NCBI GenBank assembly: GCA_015063885.1
Contig: SVTH01000003.1
Location: forward strand, 124,001 to 188,000
Length of the DNA stretch: 64,000 bases
DNA from: Oscillospiraceae bacterium
Lineage (GTDB): Bacteria > Bacillota > Clostridia > Oscillospirales > CAG-382
Direction: 5' to 3'
The notes below the pieces were generated by a model, which worked only from the letters and a program-made list of their open reading frames with translations, was not told where the DNA came from and did not search any database. This document shows, piece by piece, positions 22,687 through 30,494 of the stretch; the stretch's first letter is position 1; each line of letters begins with the position of its first letter. Both the position numbers and the translations under genes were made by a program.

Positions 22687-25218
22687 ATGAAAACAGCATT
22701 CTCCACCCTCGCATGCCCCGGCTACGATTTCAAGGACATCACCACCATGGCCGCCGACCTCGGTTTTGACGGCATTGAGGTGCGCGGTCTGGGCATTGAT
22801 CTCATCGACCGTCTTTCCAAGCCCTTTGCGGCGGAAAACATCCCCGCCACCGCGGCGAAGCTACGGGCTCTGCGCCTGAAGATCTCCTGCTTCTCCTCCG
22901 GCGTGGTGCTCAGCGATGGGACCAGAAGGGAACAGAATCTGGAGGAAGCCAAGGAATACATCCGTGCCGCCAAGGCGCTGGGTACCAAATACATCCGCGT
23001 GCTGGGTGAAGCCACCCCCGCGCCCGAAAAGGAGATCGACGACGAGGAGGTCTTCGCACAGCTGTCCGCTATCCTGCCCTTTGCGGAGGAGGCGGGAGTC
23101 ACCGTGTTGGTGGAGACCAACGGCGCTTACTGCGACACCGCCCGTCTGGCGTCGGTGCTGAACCGCTGTCACAGCGAGTCCGTGGGCGCTTTGTGGGACA
23201 TTCACCATCCCTACCGTCATTTGGGCGAATCCCCCGAAAAGACGGTACAGAACCTGGGCAGATACATCCGCTACGTCCACGTGAAGGATTCCGTCAAGGA
23301 GGATGGCAAGATCGCCTACCGCATGATGGGCGACGGCGATATGCCCTTAGACGACATTATGAACGCTCTGCGTTCCATCAATTTCGAGGGCTACCTCTCC
23401 CTGGAGTGGGTAAAGACCTGGATGCCCGAGCTGTTTGACGCAGGCATCGTGTTCCCCCAGTATATGCACTTCATGTCCCGCTATCTGGGCAAAACTCCCG
23501 CAGGACACGCTCTCCAGGTGGACAAGCGGGGTGCGGGTCAGTATCCCTGGCCCAAGGAGACCTTGATCGACCTCACCTTCCCCCAGCTTTTGGATCACAT
23601 CTGCGACTGCTTCCCCGATCAATACGCCTTCCGTTACACCACCCACGATTACACCCGTACCTATCCCCAGTTCCGTGAGGACGTGGACAGATTTGCCCGT
23701 GCTCTGATGGCTTTGGGAGTGCGCAAGGGCGACCACGTGGCAGTCTGGGCCACCAACGTGCCTGCATGGTACCTCACCTTCTGGGCGGCCACCAAGATCG
23801 GCGCCGTTTTGGTGACGGTGAACACCGCCTACAAGATCTACGAGGCGGAATATCTGCTCCGTCAGTCCGACACCCACACCTTGGTGATGGTGGACGGCTA
23901 CAAGGGCACGGACTACAAGGAGATCGTGAACAAGCTGGTTCCCGAGCTTGCCACCCACGAGGCGGGCAAGCCCTTGTACAGCCAACGTCTCCCCTTCTTG
24001 CGCAACGTGATCACCTGCGAGTCCTCCATGCCCGGCGCCCTCACCATGGAGCAGGCCATGGAGTATGCCGACAAAACTCCCGTAGAGGAGCTGTACCGCC
24101 GTGCCTCCCGCATTGACAAGCACGACGTGTGCAATATGCAGTACACCTCCGGCACCACAGGGTTCCCCAAGGGGGTCATGCTCACCCACTACAACGTGAT
24201 CAACAACGGCAAGGCCATCGGCGACTGTATGGATCTGTCCACCGCAGACCGCATGATGATCCAGGTGCCCATGTTCCATTGCTTCGGCATGGTATTGGCC
24301 ATGACGGCCTCCGTGACCCACGGCGTCACCATGTCCCCCATCCCCGCCTTTTCTCCCAGGAGAGGCTTGGATTGCATCAACCGTGAGAAGATCACCTGCT
24401 TCCACGGCGTGCCCACCATGTTCATCGCCATGCTGGGGCATGAGGATTTTGACAAAACCGACTTCTCCCACATGCGTACCGGCATTATGGCGGGCTCGCC
24501 CTGCCCCGTGAAGGTGATGGAAGAGGTCATCAATAAGATGCACATGAGCGAGCTCTGCATCACCTACGGACAGACGGAGGCTTCTCCCGCCACCACCATG
24601 TCCAAGACCACGGATTCCATCGAGACCCGTGTGAACACGGTGGGCAGTGCCATCTTCGGTGTGGAATGTAAGATCATCGATCCCGAGACGGGCGAAGAGG
24701 TTCCCGACGGCGTGGACGGCGAGTTCTGCGCCCGGGGCTACAACATCATGAAGGGCTACTACAAGATGCCCCAGGCCACCGCCGCCGCCATCGACAGCGA
24801 GGGCTGGCTCCATTCCGGGGATCTGCTGCGCAAGCTTCCCGACGGCAACTTCAAGGTGACGGGACGTATCAAGGATATGATCATCCGCGGGGGCGAGAAC
24901 CTGTACCCCAAGGAGATCGAGGATTTCATCTACACCCATCCCAAGGTGAGCGACGTGCAGGTCATCGGCGTGCCCGACAAGCAGTACGGTGAGGAGGCCA
25001 TGGCTTGCATCATCGTCAAGCCCGGCGAGACACTGACGGAGGAAGAGATCCGCACCTACTGCATGGAGAACATGGCCAAGCACAAGGTGCCCAGGTATTT
25101 TGATTTCGTGGATGCCTTCCCCATGAATGCGGCGGGCAAGATCCTGAAGTACAAGATGCGGGAGGCGGCTGTGGAAAAGCTAGGTCTGCAAGCAGCGGCT
25201 AAGATCGAAACGGCTTAA
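22687..25218 (+). CDS. Fusion of a TIM-barrel isomerase-like domain with an acyl-CoA ligase
   Basis: 843 residues from ATG 22687 (GGGAAAGGAA upstream). Residues 1-280 are an AP-endonuclease-2-type TIM barrel (FSTLACPGYDFKDITTMAADLGFDGIEVR, VLVETNG, WDIHHPY, HVKDSV, SLEW, with metal-ligand Glu/Asp/His). Residues about 295-840 form a complete AMP-dependent acyl-CoA synthetase of the medium-chain type: YTSGTTGFPKG at 486-496, YGQTEASPATT, GYNIMKGYYKMP, GWLHSGDL, GRIKDMIIRGGENLYPKEIE, and the C-terminal catalytic Lys in NAAGKILKYKM. The frame is continuous, with no linker stop. The ligase half activates a carboxylic acid with ATP and CoA; the substrate is unknown. The gene is alone behind a T-box, so its product probably relates to amino-acid supply. 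Confidence 0.9.
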   Translation: MKTAFSTLACPGYDFKDITTMAADLGFDGIEVRGLGIDLIDRLSKPFAAENIPATAAKLRALRLKISCFSSGVVLSDGTRREQNLEEAKEYIRAAKALGTKYIRVLGEATPAPEKEIDDEEVFAQLSAILPFAEEAGVTVLVETNGAYCDTARLASVLNRCHSESVGALWDIHHPYRHLGESPEKTVQNLGRYIRYVHVKDSVKEDGKIAYRMMGDGDMPLDDIMNALRSINFEGYLSLEWVKTWMPELFDAGIVFPQYMHFMSRYLGKTPAGHALQVDKRGAGQYPWPKETLIDLTFPQLLDHICDCFPDQYAFRYTTHDYTRTYPQFREDVDRFARALMALGVRKGDHVAVWATNVPAWYLTFWAATKIGAVLVTVNTAYKIYEAEYLLRQSDTHTLVMVDGYKGTDYKEIVNKLVPELATHEAGKPLYSQRLPFLRNVITCESSMPGALTMEQAMEYADKTPVEELYRRASRIDKHDVCNMQYTSGTTGFPKGVMLTHYNVINNGKAIGDCMDLSTADRMMIQVPMFHCFGMVLAMTASVTHGVTMSPIPAFSPRRGLDCINREKITCFHGVPTMFIAMLGHEDFDKTDFSHMRTGIMAGSPCPVKVMEEVINKMHMSELCITYGQTEASPATTMSKTTDSIETRVNTVGSAIFGVECKIIDPETGEEVPDGVDGEFCARGYNIMKGYYKMPQATAAAIDSEGWLHSGDLLRKLPDGNFKVTGRIKDMIIRGGENLYPKEIEDFIYTHPKVSDVQVIGVPDKQYGEEAMACIIVKPGETLTEEEIRTYCMENMAKHKVPRYFDFVDAFPMNAAGKILKYKMREAAVEKLGLQAAAKIETA

Positions 25219-25232
25219 TAGGAGTACGGAAT

Positions 25233-25265
25233 AAAGGGGTGCTTTTTGAAAAAGCACCCCTTTTG
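25233..25265 (+). terminator. Terminator of the fusion gene
   Basis: AAAGGGGTGCTTTTT pairs with AAAAAGCACCCCTTT around a single loop base (or a 3-nt loop), ending in TTTT. Confidence 0.8.
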
Positions 25266-25282
25266 ATCCCCGAAAAGCACTG

Positions 25283-25409
25283 CCGAAAACTGTCGTTTTC
25301 GGAATAAAAAACAATGCCCTTTTGTTCATCGGAACGAAAGGGCATTTCTTTGGAGTGCAGGGTGCAGGGGGATCATCCCCCTGCCGGGGGTTAAGGGGCA
25401 GAGCCCCTT
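25283..25409. repeat. Composite palindromic element (second copy)
   Basis: CCGAAAAC-TGTC-GTTTTCGG (25283-25302), a 16-bp hairpin (25313-25346), GCAGGGGGA-TCA-TCCCCCTGC (25364-25384) and AAGGGGC-AGA-GCCCCTT (25393-25409) repeat the order found at 14.0-14.2 kb. The element lies between converging genes. Confidence 0.7.
25306..25346 (-). terminator. Terminator of the LysR-MATE operon
   Basis: A 16-bp stem (25313-25328 with 25331-25346, two-base loop) is followed on the minus strand by GTTTTTTATT. Confidence 0.75.
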
Positions 25410-26761
25410 TACGTTCTCCTCTTCTCCCACACACGCATCTTATAGAAGGCGAAGGCCATGAGGCATGCCACGGTCCAGCCAACCGCCCAGGCGGTGGGAA
25501 TGGCGTAGATCCCCATGCCCACGGCGGCAAGGAGATAGCACAGCGCCACGCGGATGATGAGATCGGCAATGGTGCTGGCGGAGAAGTACTTCATAGCGCC
25601 GTACCCGCGCAAGATACCGTCGATGGCGATCTTCACGGCGATAACGGCGTAGAAGGGCGCCACGCAACGCAGGAAGGTGCTTCCCGCTTGCAAGGCCTCT
25701 TCGGTAATGGCGGGATCGTCGGTATTCAAGAACAGCTTCACAAAGAAGGGGGCAAAGATAAAGAAAGCAACGGCAATGGGCAGGATGAGAAGGTAAAGCA
25801 TCTTCACCCCTGCGGAGAAGCCCTGCTTGACACGGGATTCCTGCTTGGCGCCCAGGTTCTGAGCGGTATAGGCGGCAATGGCGGCAGACACGGTGACAAA
25901 GCAGGCCGTGGCAAAGCCGTTCACCTTCAGGGCGGTGGAGAAGCCCGCAATGGTGGCCTCGGAGCCCAATCCGTCAATGACCCGCTGGATGAAGAAATTC
26001 CCCACGGCGATGAAGGACTGCTGCAGGACGGTGGGGACGGAAAGGGAGACCAGCTCCTTCAGGATCGGGGTCTGCACCCAGGGTGCGTCCTTCCCCTCCA
26101 GGCGGTTCACACGGCGCAGTAATAAGGCCAACAGCAGGCAGGCGGACAGCACCTGTGCGATCAAGGTGGCCCAAGCGGCGCCCTGCACGTCCCAGCCGAA
26201 GACGGCCACGAACAGCAGATCCAAAGCCACGTTTCCAAAAGAAGAGCCCGCCAGGAAATACAAGGGTGTGGCAGAATCTCCCAAAGCGGTACAGATGCCC
26301 GTGGAGATGTTGTAAAGGAACACGAACAGCAAAGAGGCCGTGTAAATGTTCAGGTATTCCACGGCGCTGTCCATGGCGGTGGCGGGGGTATCGATCAGGT
26401 TCAGCAAGGGCTTACAGAAAACGAAGCCCAAAACGGTGAGCACCAATGCGATGAGAGAAGCCCCCAGCCAGGCGGTGCGCATGGCGGTGTGGAGATCTCT
26501 GTATTGCTTTCCGCCGAAAAAGCGGGCGATGAGCACGGAACAGCCCGTGTTAAAGCCCACCGCCACGGCGGTATAGATGGCTGTCACGGAGGAAGCCGCC
26601 GCCACGGCGGCCACGGCAGTCTCGGGAGTCTGTGTATAGTTCCCCACCACGAAGAGATCCACCAAAACGTACAGCTGTTGCAGCAATACGCTGAAGATCA
26701 TGGGCAGGGAGAAGCGCAAAAGCACCTTGGAGGGCTTTCCCGCCGTAAGGTCAACGGTCAT
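25409..26761 (-). CDS. MATE-family efflux transporter
   Basis: 450 residues with twelve hydrophobic segments in two homologous halves. The start PSKVLLRFSLPMIFSVLLQQLYVLVDLFVVGNY is the usual MATE opening, and DLFVV keeps the conserved N-terminal pattern. MATE pumps export cationic drugs or metabolites using sodium or proton gradients. The start overlaps the stop of the LysR gene (ATGA, 26758-26761), so the two are one operon and the regulator probably controls the pump. No adjacent biosynthetic gene suggests the substrate. Confidence 0.93.
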   Translation of the reverse strand: MTVDLTAGKPSKVLLRFSLPMIFSVLLQQLYVLVDLFVVGNYTQTPETAVAAVAAASSVTAIYTAVAVGFNTGCSVLIARFFGGKQYRDLHTAMRTAWLGASLIALVLTVLGFVFCKPLLNLIDTPATAMDSAVEYLNIYTASLLFVFLYNISTGICTALGDSATPLYFLAGSSFGNVALDLLFVAVFGWDVQGAAWATLIAQVLSACLLLALLLRRVNRLEGKDAPWVQTPILKELVSLSVPTVLQQSFIAVGNFFIQRVIDGLGSEATIAGFSTALKVNGFATACFVTVSAAIAAYTAQNLGAKQESRVKQGFSAGVKMLYLLILPIAVAFFIFAPFFVKLFLNTDDPAITEEALQAGSTFLRCVAPFYAVIAVKIAIDGILRGYGAMKYFSASTIADLIIRVALCYLLAAVGMGIYAIPTAWAVGWTVACLMAFAFYKMRVWEKRRT

Positions 26762-27660
26762 TTCAATACTTCCTCGTAGTGATCCGGCTCAAAATGCATG
26801 ATCCGCTGTGCGATGGGGTTGGTATTGTCGGCAAGCATCATCAGGTTGTACTTCACGATCTTGTTGCCGGGGATGGGGAATTTCACGAATTCCTCCCCCT
26901 GGATCTCCCGCATGAAGCCGGGAACGATGGCAACGCCGTGCTGAGAGCGCACCATGAGAAGCTGGGCGCCGATGCTGTTGGTCTGGGAGATCTTCTCCGG
27001 CACGAAGCCGAAGGAATCCCAAAGCAGTCTCCGCAGCATCTCCATGGAGGAGGGGCCGGAGTCCTCGCAGTTGGTGATGAGGTATTCCCCCTTCAAAAGC
27101 TCCACGGGATCTCCCCCTGCGTACTTTTTGGCAAGGGTGCTGTCTGCCACCAGGAAGTTGGGAGATTCAAACAGGGTGCGGGAACAGAACTCCTCCTTTT
27201 GCAGGGCCTGCTCGCAGATGCTGTCCGCCACGATCACGTCCAGCTCCCCCGTCTTCAGCTTGGCGGTCAGCTCCCCGTAGGGGTACTGGAAGAAATCCAC
27301 CTTCACCGCAGGGAAGGCCTTCAGGAAGGAAGCGAAGAACTCCTCGGTGTTGCAATACTCGTAAACGCCGAAGCCCACCTTCACATAGCCGCTGTACTCC
27401 GCATCAATGGCGCGGACACGCTTTTCCGTATCCTCGTAATACTTCCGCAGGAACTTCACCCGCTCGTAATAGAAGGCACCCGCTTCGGTGAGGGAAACGG
27501 AGTGGGAGCTCCGCTTGAACAGACGGATCCCCAGCTTGTCCTCCAAAGCGGCGATGTACTGGCTGATGGCGGTCTGTGAAACGGAATGCTTCGCCGCCGC
27601 CTGGGTAAAATTCAAACACTCTGCAAGAGTGAGGAAATAGTCGATTTTCTTGTTGATCAT
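26758..27660 (-). CDS. LysR-family transcriptional regulator
   Basis: 300 residues. N-terminal winged helix at 1-60 (DYFLTLAECLNFTQAAAKHSVSQTAISQYI) and a periplasmic-binding-protein-like effector domain beginning YVKVGFGVY. LysR proteins bind upstream of target genes and respond to small co-inducers. Here the regulator gene is first in the operon and the MATE gene follows in overlap, so the effector may be a pump substrate. Confidence 0.93.
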   Translation of the reverse strand: MINKKIDYFLTLAECLNFTQAAAKHSVSQTAISQYIAALEDKLGIRLFKRSSHSVSLTEAGAFYYERVKFLRKYYEDTEKRVRAIDAEYSGYVKVGFGVYEYCNTEEFFASFLKAFPAVKVDFFQYPYGELTAKLKTGELDVIVADSICEQALQKEEFCSRTLFESPNFLVADSTLAKKYAGGDPVELLKGEYLITNCEDSGPSSMEMLRRLLWDSFGFVPEKISQTNSIGAQLLMVRSQHGVAIVPGFMREIQGEEFVKFPIPGNKIVKYNLMMLADNTNPIAQRIMHFEPDHYEEVLK

Positions 27661-27704
27661 AAGAAGAACCTCGCAATATATGATGCAATCATCACGTTTA
27701 CCTT

Positions 27705-27733
27705 ATCATAACACATTCGTCACCAAAAGTCAA
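27705..27733 (-). promoter_or_regulatory. Promoter of the LysR-MATE operon
   Basis: Minus strand TTGACT (27728-27733), 17 bp, TATGAT (27705-27710). Confidence 0.78.
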
Positions 27734-27734
27734 C

Positions 27735-27766
27735 ACAAAAAAGGACCGCTTTCGCAGTCCTTTTAT
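27735..27766 (-). terminator. Terminator of the discoidin lipoprotein gene
   Basis: AAAGGAC/GTCCTTT arms with an inner TGCGAAAGCG loop, followed on the minus strand by seven T's. It sits just upstream of the LysR promoter. Confidence 0.8.
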
Positions 27767-27777
27767 TGTTCACGTGA

Positions 27778-28524
27778 TTACTTCGCGGTGAATTCGGAAA
27801 CGAATGCCCAACCGGGAGTCTGCATGACCACCTTCACGTAACGACCGGTGACGTCGCACTCGATGGTTGCGGGAGCGTTTGCAACGGTCTCGTCGGTGGT
27901 GGGAACCACGGAGCCTACGGAATACCAGTTCTCGCCGTCCTCGGAAACCAGGAACTCAACGTTGGTGGGAGCGGCGATACCGCTGCCAAGGAACACGCTG
28001 CCGGTGTAGAGGGTCAGCTCGGAAAGCTGGTAGCTCTGCTCCAGGTCAACGATGAACCAGCCGCCGTTGTTCTCAGCGTAGTCGGGGCAGTTCTTATGGA
28101 AGCCCATCCAAGCAGCATCGGTGTACGCGGCGTCGTCAGCGGGGAGAACACCGTCGGTAAGGTCGTTGCCTTCATCGGGGTATGCGATGTTGACATCGGG
28201 ATTCCAGCCGTACTCTACGTCTGCGCCGCCCTGGCGGTACAGCAGAGAACGGGTGTAGGTCTTGCCCTCAGCAACGTTAGCACCCTCGGTGGAAACCGCG
28301 TCGGGGTTCTTCACGTATTCGGGCTCTTTGGACTCTTCTTCGGAGGACTCGGGAGCTTCTTCGGAGGACTCAGCCTCGGAGGAGGTAGCGGGTGCTTCGG
28401 AAGAAGTAGCGGGTGCCTGGGAAGACACTTCGGGAGCGGAAGAGGTCTCTTCCTCGCCGCAGGAGGCCAGCAGGCAGCAGGTAGCTACCAGCAGAAGGGC
28501 CAGCAAAAGGGAAATCTTTCTCAT
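27778..28524 (-). CDS. Discoidin-like (F5/8 type C) lipoprotein
   Basis: 248 residues. Signal peptide with lipobox LLASC (Cys22), then about 45 residues almost wholly of Ser, Glu, Pro and Ala (a disordered spacer), then one discoidin-like domain with DLTDGVLPADD, GGWFIVDLEQSYQLSELTLYTG, VEFLVSEDGENWYSVG and GRYVKVVM. Such domains bind glycans or cell surfaces. It has no catalytic domain and no transport partner nearby, so it is probably a surface binding protein. It forms a tandem pair with the next gene upstream: both share MRKISLLLALL, the spacer type and an almost identical leader before the ATG. Confidence 0.85.
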   Translation of the reverse strand: MRKISLLLALLLVATCCLLASCGEEETSSAPEVSSQAPATSSEAPATSSEAESSEEAPESSEEESKEPEYVKNPDAVSTEGANVAEGKTYTRSLLYRQGGADVEYGWNPDVNIAYPDEGNDLTDGVLPADDAAYTDAAWMGFHKNCPDYAENNGGWFIVDLEQSYQLSELTLYTGSVFLGSGIAAPTNVEFLVSEDGENWYSVGSVVPTTDETVANAPATIECDVTGRYVKVVMQTPGWAFVSEFTAK

Positions 28525-28566
28525 GATTTTCTTTCCTTTTCTTGTGTTTTTATTTTTGTTTAGCCC

Positions 28567-28595
28567 ATTCTATCACACTTTTTTCCTTTTGGCAA
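28567..28595 (-). promoter_or_regulatory. Promoter of the discoidin lipoprotein gene (27778)
   Basis: Minus strand TTGCCA (28590-28595), 17 bp ending AAGTGTGA, TAGAAT (28567-28572). Confidence 0.7.
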
Positions 28596-28604
28596 GGGTT
28601 TCTT

Positions 28605-28640
28605 GACAAAAAACAAGAGACCGATGAAGGTCTCTTGCTC
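28605..28640 (-). terminator. Terminator of the second discoidin lipoprotein gene
   Basis: CAAGAGACC/GGTCTCTTG (28614-28622 and 28629-28637) around a six-base loop, followed on the minus strand by TTTTTTGTC. Confidence 0.85.
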
Positions 28641-28666
28641 TTTGTGTGTTTTTTTGATGGGAGAAA

Positions 28667-29422
28667 TTACTTAATTTCGATCTCGCCCATGAAGCCCCAG
28701 GTGTGGGAGATCACGCGGATCTCAACGTAACGGCCGGTAACGTCCATCTCTGCAGTCAGAGCGTGAACGGCGTTGTCCTCCAGGCCTTCCAGGTCGCTCA
28801 TCATGGAAATGGTAGCGGCGGAGTACCAGTTCTCGTTATCCTCGGAAACCAGGATCTCGATGGTGTGGGGGCAGGTGATGCCGGGGCCGGTTTCTTTCAG
28901 GGAGTGAATGGTCACTTCGCTGATCTCGTAGCTCTGGCCCAGGTCGAACTGAACGTAAGCATAGCCGCGCTCGGTCTGAGCGGGAGTGCTCTGGTTGAAG
29001 GCCATCCAGCCTGCTTCCTGATAGCCGGCTGCGGGGATCTGACCGTCGGTCAGCTCAAAGTTTTCGTCGGGGTAAGAGGGAGCTGCATTTTCGTCCCAGC
29101 CCCAGCCTGCGTCAGCGCCGCCCATGCGGAACTGCTCGGAGATGACGTACTCCTTGCCTGCGGCAACGTTAGCGCCCTCGGTGGGGATAGCGTCGGGGTT
29201 CTTCTCGTACTCGGGCTCGGTGGAAACTTCTTCGGAGGACTCGGGAGCTTCCTCGGAGGACTCAACCTCAGCCTCGGAGGAGGTAGCGGGAGCTTCGGAG
29301 GAAGTAGCGGGTGCCTGGGAAGACACTTCGGGAGCGGAAGAGGTCTCTTCCTCACCGCAGGAAGCCAGCATGCAGCAGGTAGCAACCATCAGCAGTGCCA
29401 GCAGAAGGGAAATCTTTCTCAT
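28667..29422 (-). CDS. Discoidin-like lipoprotein, tandem paralogue
   Basis: 251 residues from ATG 29422 (AAAGGAAAG upstream). Lipobox MLASC, Ser/Glu/Ala/Pro spacer, then a single discoidin-like domain (FELTDGQIPAAG, YVQFDLGQSYEISEVTIHS, IEILVSEDNENWYS, GRYVEIRVI). The product closely parallels the 27778 gene in length and order, but its domain has diverged, suggesting an old duplication with binding specificities drifting apart. Each copy has its own promoter and terminator. Confidence 0.85.
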   Translation of the reverse strand: MRKISLLLALLMVATCCMLASCGEEETSSAPEVSSQAPATSSEAPATSSEAEVESSEEAPESSEEVSTEPEYEKNPDAIPTEGANVAAGKEYVISEQFRMGGADAGWGWDENAAPSYPDENFELTDGQIPAAGYQEAGWMAFNQSTPAQTERGYAYVQFDLGQSYEISEVTIHSLKETGPGITCPHTIEILVSEDNENWYSAATISMMSDLEGLEDNAVHALTAEMDVTGRYVEIRVISHTWGFMGEIEIK

Positions 29423-29474
29423 GATTTTCTTTCCTTTTCTTGTTTTTATTTTTGTACTTTCAGGTACAAATGGC

Positions 29475-29503
29475 ATTATACCACACTTGAAACGGAAAAG
29501 CAA
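29475..29503 (-). promoter_or_regulatory. Promoter of the discoidin lipoprotein gene (28667)
   Basis: Minus strand TTGCTT (29498-29503), 17 bp ending AAGTGTGG, TATAAT (29475-29480). Confidence 0.78.
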
Positions 29504-29532
29504 GTCTTTTCCGAAATTTTACCCCTTCCCCC

Positions 29533-30483
29533 TTACGGAAACAAGATCCCGATCAAGTCTTCGATCTCTTCCCTTGTGGAGACGGCGTTGATCTTTTCCC
29601 TAAACTTTGCGCTTCCCACGCCGCCGCGGCAATATTTGGAAAGGTGCTTCCGCATTTCCAGCAAGGCCTTGGTGCCTCGGTCTGCCTCCAACAGGCGGAT
29701 CTGACGGCGGATCACCTCACGGATCTCGGCGTTGTCCGGGGGCGTATAGGGCAAGCCCTCGAAGTGACAGATCAGCTCACGGAAGAGCCAGGGTCTGCCG
29801 TAGCACCCTCTCCCCACCATGATGCCGTCGCACCCGGTGGTTTCCAGCATATCCAAAGCACTGGCCACGGAATCGATATCCCCGTTGCCGATGACGGGAA
29901 CGGAAAGAGCCTGCTTCACCTTGGCAATAAACCCTCTGTCCGCAAGTCCGCTGTAAAGCTGTTCCCTGGTTCTGCCGTGGACGAATACCGCGGAGGCGCC
30001 TCCCGCCTCGCAGGCCTTGGCAACCTCTATCCCGTTGATATGGGCGTCGTCCAGCCCCTTGCGGATCTTGGCGGTGACGGGCACGGACACGGCTTTTGTC
30101 ACGGCCTTTAAGATGGCCTCGCACAGGGCGGGATCCTTCATCACTCCGCTGCCGTCCCCGTTGTTGTAGATCTTGGGCATGGGACAGCCGAAGTTGATGT
30201 CGATGAAGGCGGGGGAAAATTTCTGCAATTGATACGCCGCTTCCGCCATGGTCTCCGGCTCGTGACCGAAGATCTGAATGGCGGCGGGACGCTCGTCCTC
30301 GTGAAGCATGGCAAGGTTGTCCGTTTTGCGGTCGCCGTACACCACTCCCTTGGAGGAGATCAGCTCGGTACACACGCATTCCGCCCCGTAGGACACGCAG
30401 ATGGAGCGGTATGCGTAGTCGGTGATATTGGCCATGGGGGCAAGAAAAATGCCGTGCTTGATTTCAAAGTTTCCGATATTCAT
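29533..30483 (-). CDS. dus: tRNA-dihydrouridine synthase (DusB-like)
   Basis: 316 residues. FMN-dependent TIM barrel that reduces uridines in tRNA. Landmarks: LAPMANITDYAYR at the start, ELISSKG, IQIFGHEPE, IDINFGCPMPKI with the catalytic Cys, TAKIRKG, VHGRTREQ, IGNGDI and VGRGCYGRPWLF. The length and the GCP-x-PK motif fit the DusB group common in Firmicutes. It starts 11 nt after the recG stop and shares its transcript. A housekeeping gene. Confidence 0.95.
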   Translation of the reverse strand: MNIGNFEIKHGIFLAPMANITDYAYRSICVSYGAECVCTELISSKGVVYGDRKTDNLAMLHEDERPAAIQIFGHEPETMAEAAYQLQKFSPAFIDINFGCPMPKIYNNGDGSGVMKDPALCEAILKAVTKAVSVPVTAKIRKGLDDAHINGIEVAKACEAGGASAVFVHGRTREQLYSGLADRGFIAKVKQALSVPVIGNGDIDSVASALDMLETTGCDGIMVGRGCYGRPWLFRELICHFEGLPYTPPDNAEIREVIRRQIRLLEADRGTKALLEMRKHLSKYCRGGVGSAKFREKINAVSTREEIEDLIGILFP

Positions 30484-30494
30484 ATCTCTTCATA

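Noticed and set aside
23347..25083. 578-codon open frame on the minus strand
   Set aside because: Antisense shadow of the acyl-CoA ligase domain; His/Gly/Val-rich and without homology that I recognise.
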